Below are positions 9,097-17,123 of a stretch of DNA of 18,133 bases, piece by piece. Location of the stretch: NCBI GenBank assembly GCA_021299075.1, contig JAJTFU010000016.1:1-18133 (forward strand). The letters run 5' to 3'. A program made the translations under genes and the position numbers. The notes under the pieces were generated by a model that saw nothing but the letters and a program-made list of their open reading frames with translations, had not been told where the DNA came from and made no database searches. Position 1 is the first letter of the stretch. Every line of letters starts with the position of its first letter. This DNA comes from Novosphingobium sp. (GTDB taxonomy: Bacteria; Pseudomonadota; Alphaproteobacteria; Sphingomonadales; Sphingomonadaceae).

Positions 9097-9501
9097 ATGA
9101 CTGCTGAAACTGCCGAAGCCCCCGCCACCAGCCCGTTTGAACGGGTTGGCGGCCATGTGGCCATGCGCCGGATCACCGACCGCTTCTATGACCTGATGGA
9201 CCAGGATCCGGCCTATGCCGATCTACGCGCAATTCACGGCGCAGACCTGTCCGACATGCGCGCCCAACTGCCGTCGTTCCTGGCTGGCTGGGCTGGCGGT
9301 CCACGCGACTGGTTCGAGGCCAATCCCGGCAAATGCATGATGAGCGCCCATGGCGGGAGCCCGATCACCCCCGAAACCGCCGGCCAATGGGCCGATGCCA
9401 TGACCCGCGCGATCGCGGATGTGGAAGTGGCTGACCGCGAGATCGCCGCAGCGATGGCCGATGTGCTCAGCCGCATGGCCAGGGGCATGGCGCGCGGCTG
9501 A
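9097..9501 (+). CDS. Group II truncated haemoglobin (2/2 globin)
   Basis: A 134-residue haem protein, likely binding O2 or NO or serving redox stress; the exact role in this family is not settled. Seen: FERVGG opening, Tyr31 (B10, in RFYDLM), the pattern LAGWAGGPRDWFEANPG (62-78), probable proximal His85 in SAHGG, and the group II hallmark Trp98 (G8) in GQWADAM. Length and motif order fit TrHbII. The start ATG has GCGGAG 8 bases upstream. The gene follows the hairpin after clpA and is 39 bases before the DUF1275 gene, so it may be co-transcribed with the latter. Confidence 0.88.
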   Translation: MTAETAEAPATSPFERVGGHVAMRRITDRFYDLMDQDPAYADLRAIHGADLSDMRAQLPSFLAGWAGGPRDWFEANPGKCMMSAHGGSPITPETAGQWADAMTRAIADVEVADREIAAAMADVLSRMARGMARG

Positions 9502-9540
9502 TCCTCGCCATTTGGCCCCAATCGGGCTAGCCTGCAGGTG

Positions 9541-10188
9541 ATGAACTCGATCGATCGCTCCCGCCGCCGCCTCGCAATTGCTGCCGCCGCGCTGGCGGGG
9601 TTTGTCGATGCGGCCGGGTTCCTCTCGGCGCAGGGTTATTTCGTGTCGTTCATGTCAGGCAATACGACCAGGTTGGGTGTGGATCTGGCGCTGCGACCAA
9701 TGATGGCGATCATTCCTGCCATGTTGATCGCCGGTTTCGTGTTGGGTGTCTTTGTTGGCGCGCTGCTGGCGGCACGGGCCGGGGCGCAGCGCAAGGTTGC
9801 TGTCTTGGCGCTGGTCACGATCCTGCTGGTGGCAGCGGCCATTTCGCATCTGGTCGGCGCGGGGCTGGCGATGCTGGGATTCCTGGTGCTTGCGATGGGA
9901 GCGCTCAACAACACCTTCCAGCGCGATGGTGAGGTCTCGGTTGGCCTGACTTACATGACCGGTGCGCTGGTGCGGTTCGCGCAGGGCCTGGCTGCTCGGA
10001 TTACCGGAACCGGGGGCGAAGGCTGGGCGAACTGGCTGCTGCTCTGGCTGGGCCTGGCGCTGGGAGCCGTCGCGGGCGCTTACACGTTGCTGACCTGGCC
10101 AGCCGTGGCCTTGTGGCTCGCTTGCGCCTGGGCGCTGGGGTTGGTCGCCGCCGCTTGGCAACTGCGCAAAACGTCGCCCGCCTCTTGA
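9541..10188 (+). CDS. YoaK/DUF1275 family integral membrane protein
   Basis: A 215-residue inner-membrane protein with about six hydrophobic segments (roughly 10-30, 55-78, 85-105, 107-122, 163-182 and 185-207). Family hallmarks are GFVDAAGFLS (20-29) and the motif FVSFMSGNTTRLG (34-46), both near the N-terminus, and the later LNNTFQRDGEVSVGLTYMTG (122-141). Function is unknown; relatives resemble small transporters but no substrate is established. A GTG immediately upstream (9538) is also in frame. The ATG at 9541 is chosen as the better codon, but AGG is unusually close to either. Confidence 0.88.
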   Translation: MNSIDRSRRRLAIAAAALAGFVDAAGFLSAQGYFVSFMSGNTTRLGVDLALRPMMAIIPAMLIAGFVLGVFVGALLAARAGAQRKVAVLALVTILLVAAAISHLVGAGLAMLGFLVLAMGALNNTFQRDGEVSVGLTYMTGALVRFAQGLAARITGTGGEGWANWLLLWLGLALGAVAGAYTLLTWPAVALWLACAWALGLVAAAWQLRKTSPAS

Positions 10189-10210
10189 ACCGCTGATCTC
10201 GGCACCCTAA

Positions 10211-10236
10211 TCCAGTTTCAAATCGAAACTGGAGAG
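10211..10236 (+). promoter_or_regulatory. Inverted repeat covering the ribosome-binding site of the DUF1993 gene
   Basis: Perfect 9-base arms TCCAGTTTC (10211-10219) and GAAACTGGA (10225-10233) flank the 5-base loop AAATC. The right arm contains the first three bases of the Shine-Dalgarno GGAGAG (10231-10236), six bases before the ATG at 10243. As RNA the stem would mask the ribosome site; as DNA it is a good dimer operator. It could also end transcription from the DUF1275 gene, but no T-run follows. Confidence 0.55.
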
Positions 10237-10242
10237 CTTGCC

Positions 10243-10758
10243 ATGCATCTTGCCCAAACCGCCCTGATCACCTTTGATCAGCTGCTGAGCACGCTGGACC
10301 ACCTGTTGGGCAAGGCGGCGGCAAGTGAACAAAGCGAGGCGCTGCTCCAGGCGCGGTTGGCCCCGGACATGCTGCCGCTGGCCACCCAGGTCCGGTTCAC
10401 CACCCAGCAGGTCTACAACACCTTGAACCGCGCCTTTGGCGGCAGCCATGCGGGCGCCGATGCCGATCATGGCTCGATCGCCGCCGCCCGCGCCCATGTC
10501 GCGGAAGTTCGCGCGCTGATTGCCGAAGCCCGCCAGGCCGAGCCGTTATCCGAAGACGCGATGGTCGAATTCGACCTGCCCAATGGCATGGCCTTTGCCA
10601 TGACCGTGTCCGACTATGTCCGCGACTGGGCCATGCCGCAGTTCCATTTCCACCTGATGACCGCCTATGCGATCCTGCGTCACGCCGGACTGCCGATCGG
10701 CAAGGCGGACTATATGGGCTACATGATGCAGCACCTGAAGGCACCGCCGAGCGCCTGA
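10243..10758 (+). CDS. DUF1993 family protein (DinB-like helical fold)
   Basis: A 171-residue cytoplasmic protein of unknown function. Family features: N-terminal four-helix-type region (TFDQLLSTLDHLLGKA), an internal acidic strand VEFDLPNGMAFAMTVSDYVR (108-127) and the C-terminal signature FHFHLMTAYAILRHAGLPIG (134-153) followed by DYMGYM. Histidines at 135 and 137 could bind metal as in DinB-like proteins, but this is not shown. The start is supported by GGAGAG six bases upstream, inside an inverted repeat that may control translation. The stop converges on DUF167 with 4 bases between. Confidence 0.85.
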   Translation: MHLAQTALITFDQLLSTLDHLLGKAAASEQSEALLQARLAPDMLPLATQVRFTTQQVYNTLNRAFGGSHAGADADHGSIAAARAHVAEVRALIAEARQAEPLSEDAMVEFDLPNGMAFAMTVSDYVRDWAMPQFHFHLMTAYAILRHAGLPIGKADYMGYMMQHLKAPPSA

Positions 10759-10771
10759 TCTCCTAAGGCGC
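10751..10771. terminator. Short bidirectional hairpin between convergent DUF1993 and DUF167 genes
   Basis: GCGCCT (10751-10756) pairs with AGGCGC (10766-10771) around a 9-base loop that holds the 4-base gap and parts of both stop codons. The stem is only 6 bp and lacks T-runs, so a terminator role is tentative. Confidence 0.3.
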
Positions 10772-11047
10772 GACGATCCGGACCTGCTTGTCGCGCCCAG
10801 TTGCGCCGCGCAACAAGCGAAGTCGTGACGTCGCAATTCCAAGGGCGCTGGCGAGGAGGTCGAGGACAGCAGCGTTGGCCTTGCCGTCTTCCGGCTTGGC
10901 GCGGACCTTCACGATCAGCCGGCCGTCCTCGATCGTGATCGTTTCCACTCGCGCACCCGGCGTAACGCGCAGGGTCAGCCGCCCTTCCCCGTCCGCCAGT
11001 GCAAGGATCGCATCGGCGGGCGGAAGGTCAGCCTTCGCCTTGGCCAT
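10763..11047 (-). CDS. DUF167 (YggU) family protein
   Basis: A 94-residue small alpha/beta protein of unknown function. Conserved YggU elements are LRVTPGARVETI (26-37), VKVRAKPEDGKANAAVLDLL (46-65) and LLRGATGRDKQVRI (78-91). Full length for the family. The ATG at 11047 lies inside the 3' end of the gamma carbonic anhydrase gene (20-base overlap), so translation is probably coupled; an earlier in-frame start at 11083 would deepen the overlap and add an unconserved 12 residues. It is the last gene of the hemB run. Confidence 0.87.
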   Translation of the reverse strand: MAKAKADLPPADAILALADGEGRLTLRVTPGARVETITIEDGRLIVKVRAKPEDGKANAAVLDLLASALGIATSRLRLLRGATGRDKQVRIVAP

Positions 11048-11594
11048 CCAGCGCCGCCGCGTGGTGCTTGGCGTTTTCGGCATAGTGCTTCACGCCCATT
11101 TGCAGACCCGCCAGCATACGATCATCGAGATCGCGCATGAAGGTGGCCGGGCGGCCCGACCACAACTGGCGCGAGGGAATCCGCTTGCCCGGCGCCAGCA
11201 GCGCCCCGGCGGCCAGCATCCCGTCTGCCTCAATCACGCAGCCGTTCATCGTCTGGGCGGCGAAGCCGACAAAGCCGCGATCCTCGATCACCGTGCCGTG
11301 AATCATCGCCATGTGGCCGATCAGCACGTCCTCCCCGATCAGGGTCGGAAACCCGTCGGGCTTGCCCGGCATGGGGCCGTCGCAATGGATCACGGTTCCA
11401 TCCTGGACATTGGTGCGCGCGCCAATCACGATCCGCGTCACATCGCCGCGCAGCACGCAGTTGTACCAGATGGAGGCGTCCGGCCCGATCTCGACATCGC
11501 CGATGATCCGGCAACCCGGTGCAACAAAGGCGCTGTCGTGAATGCGTGGACGCTTGCCGTGGATTTCCAGGATGGTGATGTCGGGACGGGTCAT
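11028..11594 (-). CDS. Gamma-class carbonic anhydrase family protein (left-handed beta-helix)
   Basis: A 188-residue hexapeptide-repeat protein, a trimer in this family. Zinc ligand histidines are visible at H70 (VIHCDG), H94 and H99 (IGHMAMIHG), with Arg/Asp/Gln in RGDVTRIVIGARTNVQDG (49-66) as in family members. Catalytic CO2 hydration is plausible, but many such bacterial proteins lack measured activity. The start ATG at 11594 is one base after the stop of the upstream fused MFS/spermidine synthase gene, so the two are translationally coupled. The open frame extends further upstream to 11807, but only as a shadow of that gene. Confidence 0.92.
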   Translation of the reverse strand: MTRPDITILEIHGKRPRIHDSAFVAPGCRIIGDVEIGPDASIWYNCVLRGDVTRIVIGARTNVQDGTVIHCDGPMPGKPDGFPTLIGEDVLIGHMAMIHGTVIEDRGFVGFAAQTMNGCVIEADGMLAAGALLAPGKRIPSRQLWSGRPATFMRDLDDRMLAGLQMGVKHYAENAKHHAAALDGQGEG

Positions 11595-11595
11595 G

Positions 11596-13827
11596 TCAGT
11601 GGTTCCCCAGCATGCTGCTCCAGCGGACCTGGGGCAGGATAGAGGCGTGATCGTCGGTCCAGGCGCGCTTGGCTGGTGCCCCGAGCGGCCGCCAGACGCG
11701 CGACGGATCGACCTTGCGCAAGGCTTCGATCCGGGCAGGGTCACGGGCGAGCGCGACCCAGGTCGACGAGGTGAAGTTATTGCCGAGATCTTCGGCGGCT
11801 TCATCATCGCGGATCACTGCGCTTAGTCCCCGCTTGGCCGCAATCGCGGCCAGGACGGGTTCAAGGTTGATGTAACGGTTGGAGATGTGGATCAACAAGA
11901 TTCCCTGCGGGCTCAGCGTGTCGAGATAGACCCCCATTGCCTCGTCGGTAATCAGATGGAGCGGGATCGCATCGGAGGAGAAGGCGTCGACCGCCAGTAG
12001 ATCCATCCCGCCCTTGGGCATCCGCGCCAGCTCCAGCCGGGCATCGCCCAGCACAACCTCTGAATCCGGCGCGCAATCGCGGATATAGGTGAAGGTGCCG
12101 TTGCGTGACAGTTCGAGCACCATCGGATCAATCTCGAAGAAGCGCAGGGACTGCCCGGGACGGCGGTAACAGGCGAGCGTGCCGGTGCCGAGGCCGACCA
12201 CGCCCAACCGCGCTGTGGGGCCAAACAGACGGTCGGCATTGGCAAAGGCGATACCCGCCCCGGAGCTGGGGCCATAGTAGGTCAATGGCAGGCGGCTGAG
12301 CTTGGGATCAAGCGACTGCTTGCCATGCAGGGTCGTGCCATGGGCCAGGGTGCGCATCTTCTGGACCGGAAAATCGCGGACGGTGTAAACCCCGAAATAG
12401 CTGCGGGTGCGCAAGCCCTCGCTCGAGGCATCGATCGTGTCCCAGCCGCCCTGGGCGTACATCAGCGCAACCAGCAACAGGGCCAACATCCAGCGCCAGG
12501 CGGCAATCAGCGAGCCCAGCAGGCCGACGCCGAGCGTGAGCAGGTACTTGCTGTTGCCCATTTCACCTTCGGTCGAGGTGGCCTGATAGATGAACCAGCA
12601 CATCGCCAGCGCCACGCCCAGCACGACGGCCGCGGCGATCCGGGCAAGCTGCGGCTCAACCCCTTTGAGCTTGCGCCAGTCGAACAGGGTCGAGGTGGGC
12701 AGCAGCAGCGCGGCGGCCAGGACCAGCAGCGGATGCTCCCACACCCAATCGAACAGCAGCGGGGCAAACAGGGCGGTGAACAGTCCGCCCAGTGCACCGC
12801 CAGCCGACATGACCAGGTAGAACAGGGTCAGCTGCGAAGCATCGGGCCGGGCATCGTAGAGCCGCGAATGCAGCGCCACGCAGACTATGAACAGCAGGAA
12901 CACGCTGCCAATCACCGGAGCCAGCGTTGCCGCGTGGCTCGAGGCGGCCGCAAAGCCGCCGGCGATCAGCACGAACAGCGGCGCAACCTGGGTAAAGACC
13001 CGCGCCAGCATGCGGTTATCGGCAAAGGCCACGCTGAAACTGAGCAGATAGAGCCCGAGCGGGATCACCCAGAGCAGCGGCATGGCGAAGAGATCGGTGG
13101 TCAGGTGCGTGGTGGTCGATAGCATGAGCCCCGACGGGACCGCCGCGAGCACCAGCCACAGCAAAATCTTGCGCCAGCCGACTGCGGCGACGGAGCCGTC
13201 CTCGGCTTGCGGCAGCGCCGCGTCAGGCGTTCTGGCCCGGCTCCAGGCGCAGATCCCGACGAGCACGACGAGCAGGGCATAGCCCAGGGTCCAGCCGATC
13301 GATTGCTCGCTGGCGGAAAGCAGCGGTTCGGCCACTAGCGGATAGGCGATCAGGCCCCCAAAGCTGCCAAGGTTGGAGGCAGCGTAGAGCGCCCAAGGGG
13401 CGCTGGAGGATGGATGGGCGGCATACCAGCGCTGCATCAGCGGAGCCTGGGCCGAAACTAGGAAGAACACCGGCCCAATCGTCAGCGCCAGCAGCGCCTT
13501 GACCCACAGGATCTCCATCCCCGCAGTCGGCGGCGGCAAGTCGGCAAGCGTGATTGGCAGGGTCAGCCCGGCCAGGACCAGCAGCGCGAGGTGGATCTGG
13601 CCCTGCCGCTTCAAGGGCGACTTCGATAGGCGATGGGCATAGAAGTAGCCCGCCAGCAGCAGCGCCTGGTAAACCAGCATCGCGCTGTTCCAGACGTTGG
13701 GGGCACCGCCCAGGCGGGGCAAGGCCAGTCGCGCGACCAGCGGCTGAACCAGGAACAGCAGGAAGCTCCCCGTCAGAATCGTCAGGACGAACAGGGCGCG
13801 CTGTGCGCTGGTGGCAGATCCAGTCAT
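11596..13827 (-). CDS. Fused MFS transporter / spermidine synthase-like protein
   Basis: A 743-residue membrane protein. Residues about 10-460 hold numerous (about 12 or more) hydrophobic segments of MFS type, opening LTGSFLLFLVQPLVARLALP. Residues about 475-735 form a Rossmann methyltransferase-like domain of the spermidine synthase family: GVVGLGTGTLA (542-552), FFEIDP (563-568), VLGDARLEL (592-600), DAFSSDAIP (614-622) and WTDDHASIL (723-731). True SpeE has a DSTDP-type active site; here it reads DAFSSD, so polyamine synthesis is uncertain. The ATG at 13827 overlaps the GNAT stop by 4 bases (ATGA) and has GGAG about 8 bases upstream. Known as a fusion family; function not established. Confidence 0.9.
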   Translation of the reverse strand: MTGSATSAQRALFVLTILTGSFLLFLVQPLVARLALPRLGGAPNVWNSAMLVYQALLLAGYFYAHRLSKSPLKRQGQIHLALLVLAGLTLPITLADLPPPTAGMEILWVKALLALTIGPVFFLVSAQAPLMQRWYAAHPSSSAPWALYAASNLGSFGGLIAYPLVAEPLLSASEQSIGWTLGYALLVVLVGICAWSRARTPDAALPQAEDGSVAAVGWRKILLWLVLAAVPSGLMLSTTTHLTTDLFAMPLLWVIPLGLYLLSFSVAFADNRMLARVFTQVAPLFVLIAGGFAAASSHAATLAPVIGSVFLLFIVCVALHSRLYDARPDASQLTLFYLVMSAGGALGGLFTALFAPLLFDWVWEHPLLVLAAALLLPTSTLFDWRKLKGVEPQLARIAAAVVLGVALAMCWFIYQATSTEGEMGNSKYLLTLGVGLLGSLIAAWRWMLALLLVALMYAQGGWDTIDASSEGLRTRSYFGVYTVRDFPVQKMRTLAHGTTLHGKQSLDPKLSRLPLTYYGPSSGAGIAFANADRLFGPTARLGVVGLGTGTLACYRRPGQSLRFFEIDPMVLELSRNGTFTYIRDCAPDSEVVLGDARLELARMPKGGMDLLAVDAFSSDAIPLHLITDEAMGVYLDTLSPQGILLIHISNRYINLEPVLAAIAAKRGLSAVIRDDEAAEDLGNNFTSSTWVALARDPARIEALRKVDPSRVWRPLGAPAKRAWTDDHASILPQVRWSSMLGNH

Positions 13828-14378
13828 TTTTGGCTCCAGTCGCTGCGGGGCAGTTCGTAAGTGACGTGGCGCAGCAGGGGATCATCCGCAGCAAGGCGCG
13901 GATGGTCGAAATCGAGATCGGGACGATAGGCCATTCCCAACCGTTCCATCACGGCGCGGCTGCGGCGGTTGCCGACATTGGTAATGGCCCAGACCGAATC
14001 GTCAGCACGGCTGGCAAAAAACCATTCGATCGCGGCTCTGGCAGCCTCGGTGACATAGCCCTGGCCCCATGCGGCACGGGCCAGGCGCCAGCCGAACTCT
14101 CCCTTGCCATGAACCGGGCTCACTGTACCGCGGATCACGCCGCACCAGCCGATAAGCTGGTCGCTTTCGCGGCGCACCAGCGCCCAGAAGCAATGACCAT
14201 GCTCGGCCTCGATCCCGCGCATCCGTTCGATCAAGTCGGCAACTTCCACGCGCGTCATGACTGGGCCCAAGGTGGCCATGACTTCGGGATCGCTGTTGAT
14301 GGCGTGAAACGGTTCGAGATCTGCGTCGCGCCACGAACGCATGATCAGGCGCGGCGTCTCCAGCCTGAACTCAGCCAT
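13824..14378 (-). CDS. GNAT family N-acetyltransferase (RimJ/RimL-like)
   Basis: A 184-residue acetyl-CoA-dependent acetyltransferase. Seen: the RimJ/RimL-type opening LETPRLIMRSWRDADLEPF (6-24), the central FGWRLARAAWGQGYVTEAAR (95-114) containing the acetyl-CoA-binding Q/R-x-x-G-x-G/A-like turn (WGQGYV), and NRRSRAVMERLGM (137-149). The substrate is unknown; family members modify ribosomal protein N-termini or small molecules. The ATG at 14378 overlaps the hemB stop by 8 bases and has no Shine-Dalgarno, implying translational coupling to hemB. Confidence 0.9.
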   Translation of the reverse strand: MAEFRLETPRLIMRSWRDADLEPFHAINSDPEVMATLGPVMTRVEVADLIERMRGIEAEHGHCFWALVRRESDQLIGWCGVIRGTVSPVHGKGEFGWRLARAAWGQGYVTEAARAAIEWFFASRADDSVWAITNVGNRRSRAVMERLGMAYRPDLDFDHPRLAADDPLLRHVTYELPRSDWSQK

Positions 14379-15366
14379 TCAGCAGCCGCGCGGCATGAGC
14401 GGCGTGATAGGTCAGCACCCCGGCACAGCCGGCGCGCTTGAAGGCGGTGAGCGTTTCGAGGACCAGCGCGTCGCGCTCACCCGCGCCAGCCGCAACCGCC
14501 GCCTCGATCATCGCGTACTCACCACTGACCTGGTAAGCAAATACCGGAACGCCAAAAGTTTCCTTCACTTTCAGGATGATATCAAGATAGGGCAGGCCCG
14601 GCTTGACCATCACGCTGTCAGCGCCCTCAAGCAGATCGAGCTCAACCTCGCGCAGCGCCTCATCGCTGTTGGCGGAGTCCATCTGATAGGTCTTCTTGTC
14701 GCCCTTCAGCAATCCGCGGCTGCCCACGGCATCGCGGAACGGACCATAGAAGGCCGAGGCATATTTCGCGGCATAGGACATGATCTGGACATTGGCATGC
14801 CCCGCGCCTTCGAGCGCCTCGCGGATCGCCCCGATCCGGCCGTCCATCATGTCGCTGGGGGCAATCACGTCGGCCCCGGCCGCCGCCTGGTTCAGGCTTT
14901 GCCCGACGAGCACCTCGACCGTGGCATCGTTCAGCACATAGCCAGCCGCATCGACCAGTCCGTCCTGGCCATGGCTGGTATAGGGATCGAGCGCCACGTC
15001 GGTCAGCACGCCGATGCTGTCGCCGCAGGCATCCTTGATCGCCCGGATCGCGCGGCACATCAGGTTGTCGGGATTGAGCGCCTCACGCCCGTCTTCGCTG
15101 CGCAGGTCAGGCTGGGTATTGGGAAAGAGGGCCAGACAGGGAATGCCCAGCGCCACCGCTTCCTTCGCGCGCTGTGCAATCAGATCGACCGACCAGCGCG
15201 AGACACCCGGCAGCGAGGCGATCGGTTCTTCGGTGCCGCTCCCGCCCGTCACGAACAGCGGCCAGATGAGGTCCGCCGGGGTGAGTACCGTCTCGCGGTG
15301 GAGCGCACGACTCCAGGCGCTGGCGCGCAGCCGGCGCAGGCGTGTGGCGGGGTAGGAACCGGTCAT
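14371..15366 (-). CDS. hemB: Delta-aminolevulinic acid dehydratase (porphobilinogen synthase)
   Basis: Condenses two 5-aminolevulinate molecules to porphobilinogen, the second committed step of haem and other tetrapyrrole synthesis, in the cytoplasm. The protein is 331 residues from ATG 15366, a normal length. The Schiff-base lysines are K201 (SYAAKYASAFYGPFRDA) and K255 (MVKPGLPYLD). The metal loop reads DVALDPYTSHGQDG (123-136), so it has no zinc cysteines and is the Mg-dependent alphaproteobacterial type. An in-frame TTG at 15372 is a less likely start. No clear Shine-Dalgarno is seen. The gene lies 46 bases after the M23 peptidase stop on the same strand and heads a run of overlapping genes. 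A GANTC site (15387-15391) lies just upstream. Confidence 0.97.
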   Translation of the reverse strand: MTGSYPATRLRRLRASAWSRALHRETVLTPADLIWPLFVTGGSGTEEPIASLPGVSRWSVDLIAQRAKEAVALGIPCLALFPNTQPDLRSEDGREALNPDNLMCRAIRAIKDACGDSIGVLTDVALDPYTSHGQDGLVDAAGYVLNDATVEVLVGQSLNQAAAGADVIAPSDMMDGRIGAIREALEGAGHANVQIMSYAAKYASAFYGPFRDAVGSRGLLKGDKKTYQMDSANSDEALREVELDLLEGADSVMVKPGLPYLDIILKVKETFGVPVFAYQVSGEYAMIEAAVAAGAGERDALVLETLTAFKRAGCAGVLTYHAAHAARLLNG

Positions 15367-15412
15367 TGCCAAGGTTCTAGGTTAGAGACTCGGTGCCAGC
15401 AAGCCCCGGTGC

Positions 15413-16978
15413 TCAGCGGGTGAGCAGGGGCTTGGGCGACGATGGCGAAGTGAGCGGACCAAGCGCGGCACCGGGCACCACCGACTTGAGCGCAGCCATC
15501 TTCGCCTTGAACGCTGCCAGCTCCTTGGCATCGACCTGATTGGAGACGGTGAAGCGGACCGACATCGGATTGACCTTCGCCCCTTTGCGATAGAGTTCGT
15601 AATGAAGATGCGGGCCGGTCGAGAGCCCGGTCGAGCCGACATAGCCGATCACCCGCCCGGCCCGGACGCGGCTGCCCGGGGAAACCGCAATCCGGCTCAT
15701 GTGTGAATAGCCTGTGCCCCAGCCCCCGCCATGGTCAAGCTTGACATGGTTGCCATGGCCGCCGCCCCAGCCGGCAAAGCTGACTGTCGCATCGCCCACG
15801 GCATAGATCGGTGCGCCGGCCGGCGCGCCGAAATCGACGCCGGCGTGCATCCGGGTATAGCCGAGGATCGGGTGGCGGCGCGCGCCGAAATCCGAGGTAA
15901 TCCGCCCCACCACCGGCATGATCAGGCCCGAACGCTGTGCGCCCATGCCCGATGCTTCGAAGAACTGGCCATCGCTGCCCCACCGCAGCAGCTGCGCCTT
16001 GGGCTTGCCGCCCCGCTCAACCCCGGCGAACAGCAGCTCGCCCACCTTGGTCTCACCCGTGGCCGCGCGCTTGAAGCCGACGATGATGTCGAAAGTATCG
16101 CCAGGTTCGATCGCCGTATCGAGGCTGAGGTGCTGGTCGAGCACCTGGAGGTATTGCTGGATCGCCTCAATCGGCGCGCCCGCCGCGCGGGCCGAACGAT
16201 AAAGCCCGGCGCCGATCGTGCCGCGAATGCGCAGCGGCATGGTATTGACCGGAATTGCCTCGGACCTGAGCGCGAAACCGCCGTTGCTGCGCGAAACCGC
16301 CAGCTTGAGATCGAACCGCGCCCGGAACGAGAGTGCATCGAGCGGACGGGCCTGACCTGGACCGGCGCGTCGGCCAAGCGTGATGTCTACCTGGGTCCCG
16401 GCCGGCAGACCGGCAGGGTCGATCGACCCGGCCACCAGGTTGGTGACCCGGGCCGCATCGACAGCCCCCACGCCGGCGCGCTGCAGCAGGCGGTCGAAGC
16501 TGTCGCCCTGGGTATAGGTGGCGGTCAGCTGGACAATGGCCCGCTCGGGCACATTGGCAACCGGACTGACCCGCTCGGTCGGACCCATGCGGTGGCCGCT
16601 TTCGGCCCCGAAGGCCAAGGGCTGAATCGTCTGGCTGCGGAATTCATCGCGGGCGGCGGCATCCACGGGCATCGCCGGCGGCGCGGCAATGGCGGAAAAA
16701 TCAGGCAGAAAGGCCAGGGCCAGGGCACTGAGGCCGAACAGTGTGCCAAGGCCCCTGAACCAGCGGGCCGAGCCGATATCTTCGGCCAGGTCTGGGGTCC
16801 AGTCGAGCCGGGCAAGCCGCAGTTCCCAGTGCTGGCGCAACAAGGCAAGCCGCTGGACGAAAGGCGCCAGGCCTGCAACTGGCGTAGCGGGCGCCGTCCG
16901 CGCCGTACCGGCGGCGATGCGCAGGCCTAGCGGGACGGAGCCAACCCCGGTTCCAAGCGCTTCACGCGAAATGAACAC
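15413..16978 (-). CDS. M23 family metallopeptidase with N-terminal membrane segment (MepM/Csd3-like)
   Basis: Predicted peptidoglycan DD-endopeptidase, 521 residues from the GTG at 16978 (an adjacent TTG at 16981 is also in frame). A cytoplasmic N-terminus of about 75 residues is followed by one membrane segment (about 76-96), a periplasmic region with a LysM/OapA-like part (about 145-200, TYTQGDSFDRLLQRAGV) and a central domain (about 215-345) resembling Csd3/MepM domain 2. The LytM domain (about 350-480) has H378 and D382 (HAGVDFG), H426 (YSHMS), and H457 and H459 (HLHYE). The zinc and catalytic set is intact. It is divergent from the helicase gene. Its partners in the wall machinery are not in the window, apart from the unlinked LytM-bactofilin pair near 2 kb. 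Confidence 0.92.
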   Translation of the reverse strand: MFISREALGTGVGSVPLGLRIAAGTARTAPATPVAGLAPFVQRLALLRQHWELRLARLDWTPDLAEDIGSARWFRGLGTLFGLSALALAFLPDFSAIAAPPAMPVDAAARDEFRSQTIQPLAFGAESGHRMGPTERVSPVANVPERAIVQLTATYTQGDSFDRLLQRAGVGAVDAARVTNLVAGSIDPAGLPAGTQVDITLGRRAGPGQARPLDALSFRARFDLKLAVSRSNGGFALRSEAIPVNTMPLRIRGTIGAGLYRSARAAGAPIEAIQQYLQVLDQHLSLDTAIEPGDTFDIIVGFKRAATGETKVGELLFAGVERGGKPKAQLLRWGSDGQFFEASGMGAQRSGLIMPVVGRITSDFGARRHPILGYTRMHAGVDFGAPAGAPIYAVGDATVSFAGWGGGHGNHVKLDHGGGWGTGYSHMSRIAVSPGSRVRAGRVIGYVGSTGLSTGPHLHYELYRKGAKVNPMSVRFTVSNQVDAKELAAFKAKMAALKSVVPGAALGPLTSPSSPKPLLTR

Positions 16979-17029
16979 CAATCTGGCCCCCGGGCGACTG
17001 CAATCGGCAACCGCTGTGCACCGGTAAGG

Positions 17030-17044
17030 TTAATCTTCGCCTAA
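17030..17044. promoter_or_regulatory. CtrA-like box between the M23 peptidase and helicase genes
   Basis: TTAA-N7-CTAA at 17030-17044 matches 7 of 8 positions of the CtrA consensus TTAA-N7-TTAA. It lies 52 bases upstream of the M23 peptidase start and about 80 bases before the helicase ATG. AT-rich sequence is scarce elsewhere in this region. CtrA control is inferred from the motif alone. Confidence 0.3.
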
Positions 17045-17123
17045 AAAGCCGGTGGCCGGTTGGGGAATAAGGCTGATCCACGCCTTGTCGCTCAGGGTCG
17101 GCGATGCCACATCCAGCGGCACA

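Noticed and set aside
14341..15423. 360-codon plus-strand open frame
   Set aside because: Antisense to hemB, whose catalytic lysines and full length are clear on the other strand.
15731..16930. 399-codon plus-strand open frame
   Set aside because: Antisense shadow of the intact M23 peptidase gene; no recognisable domain.
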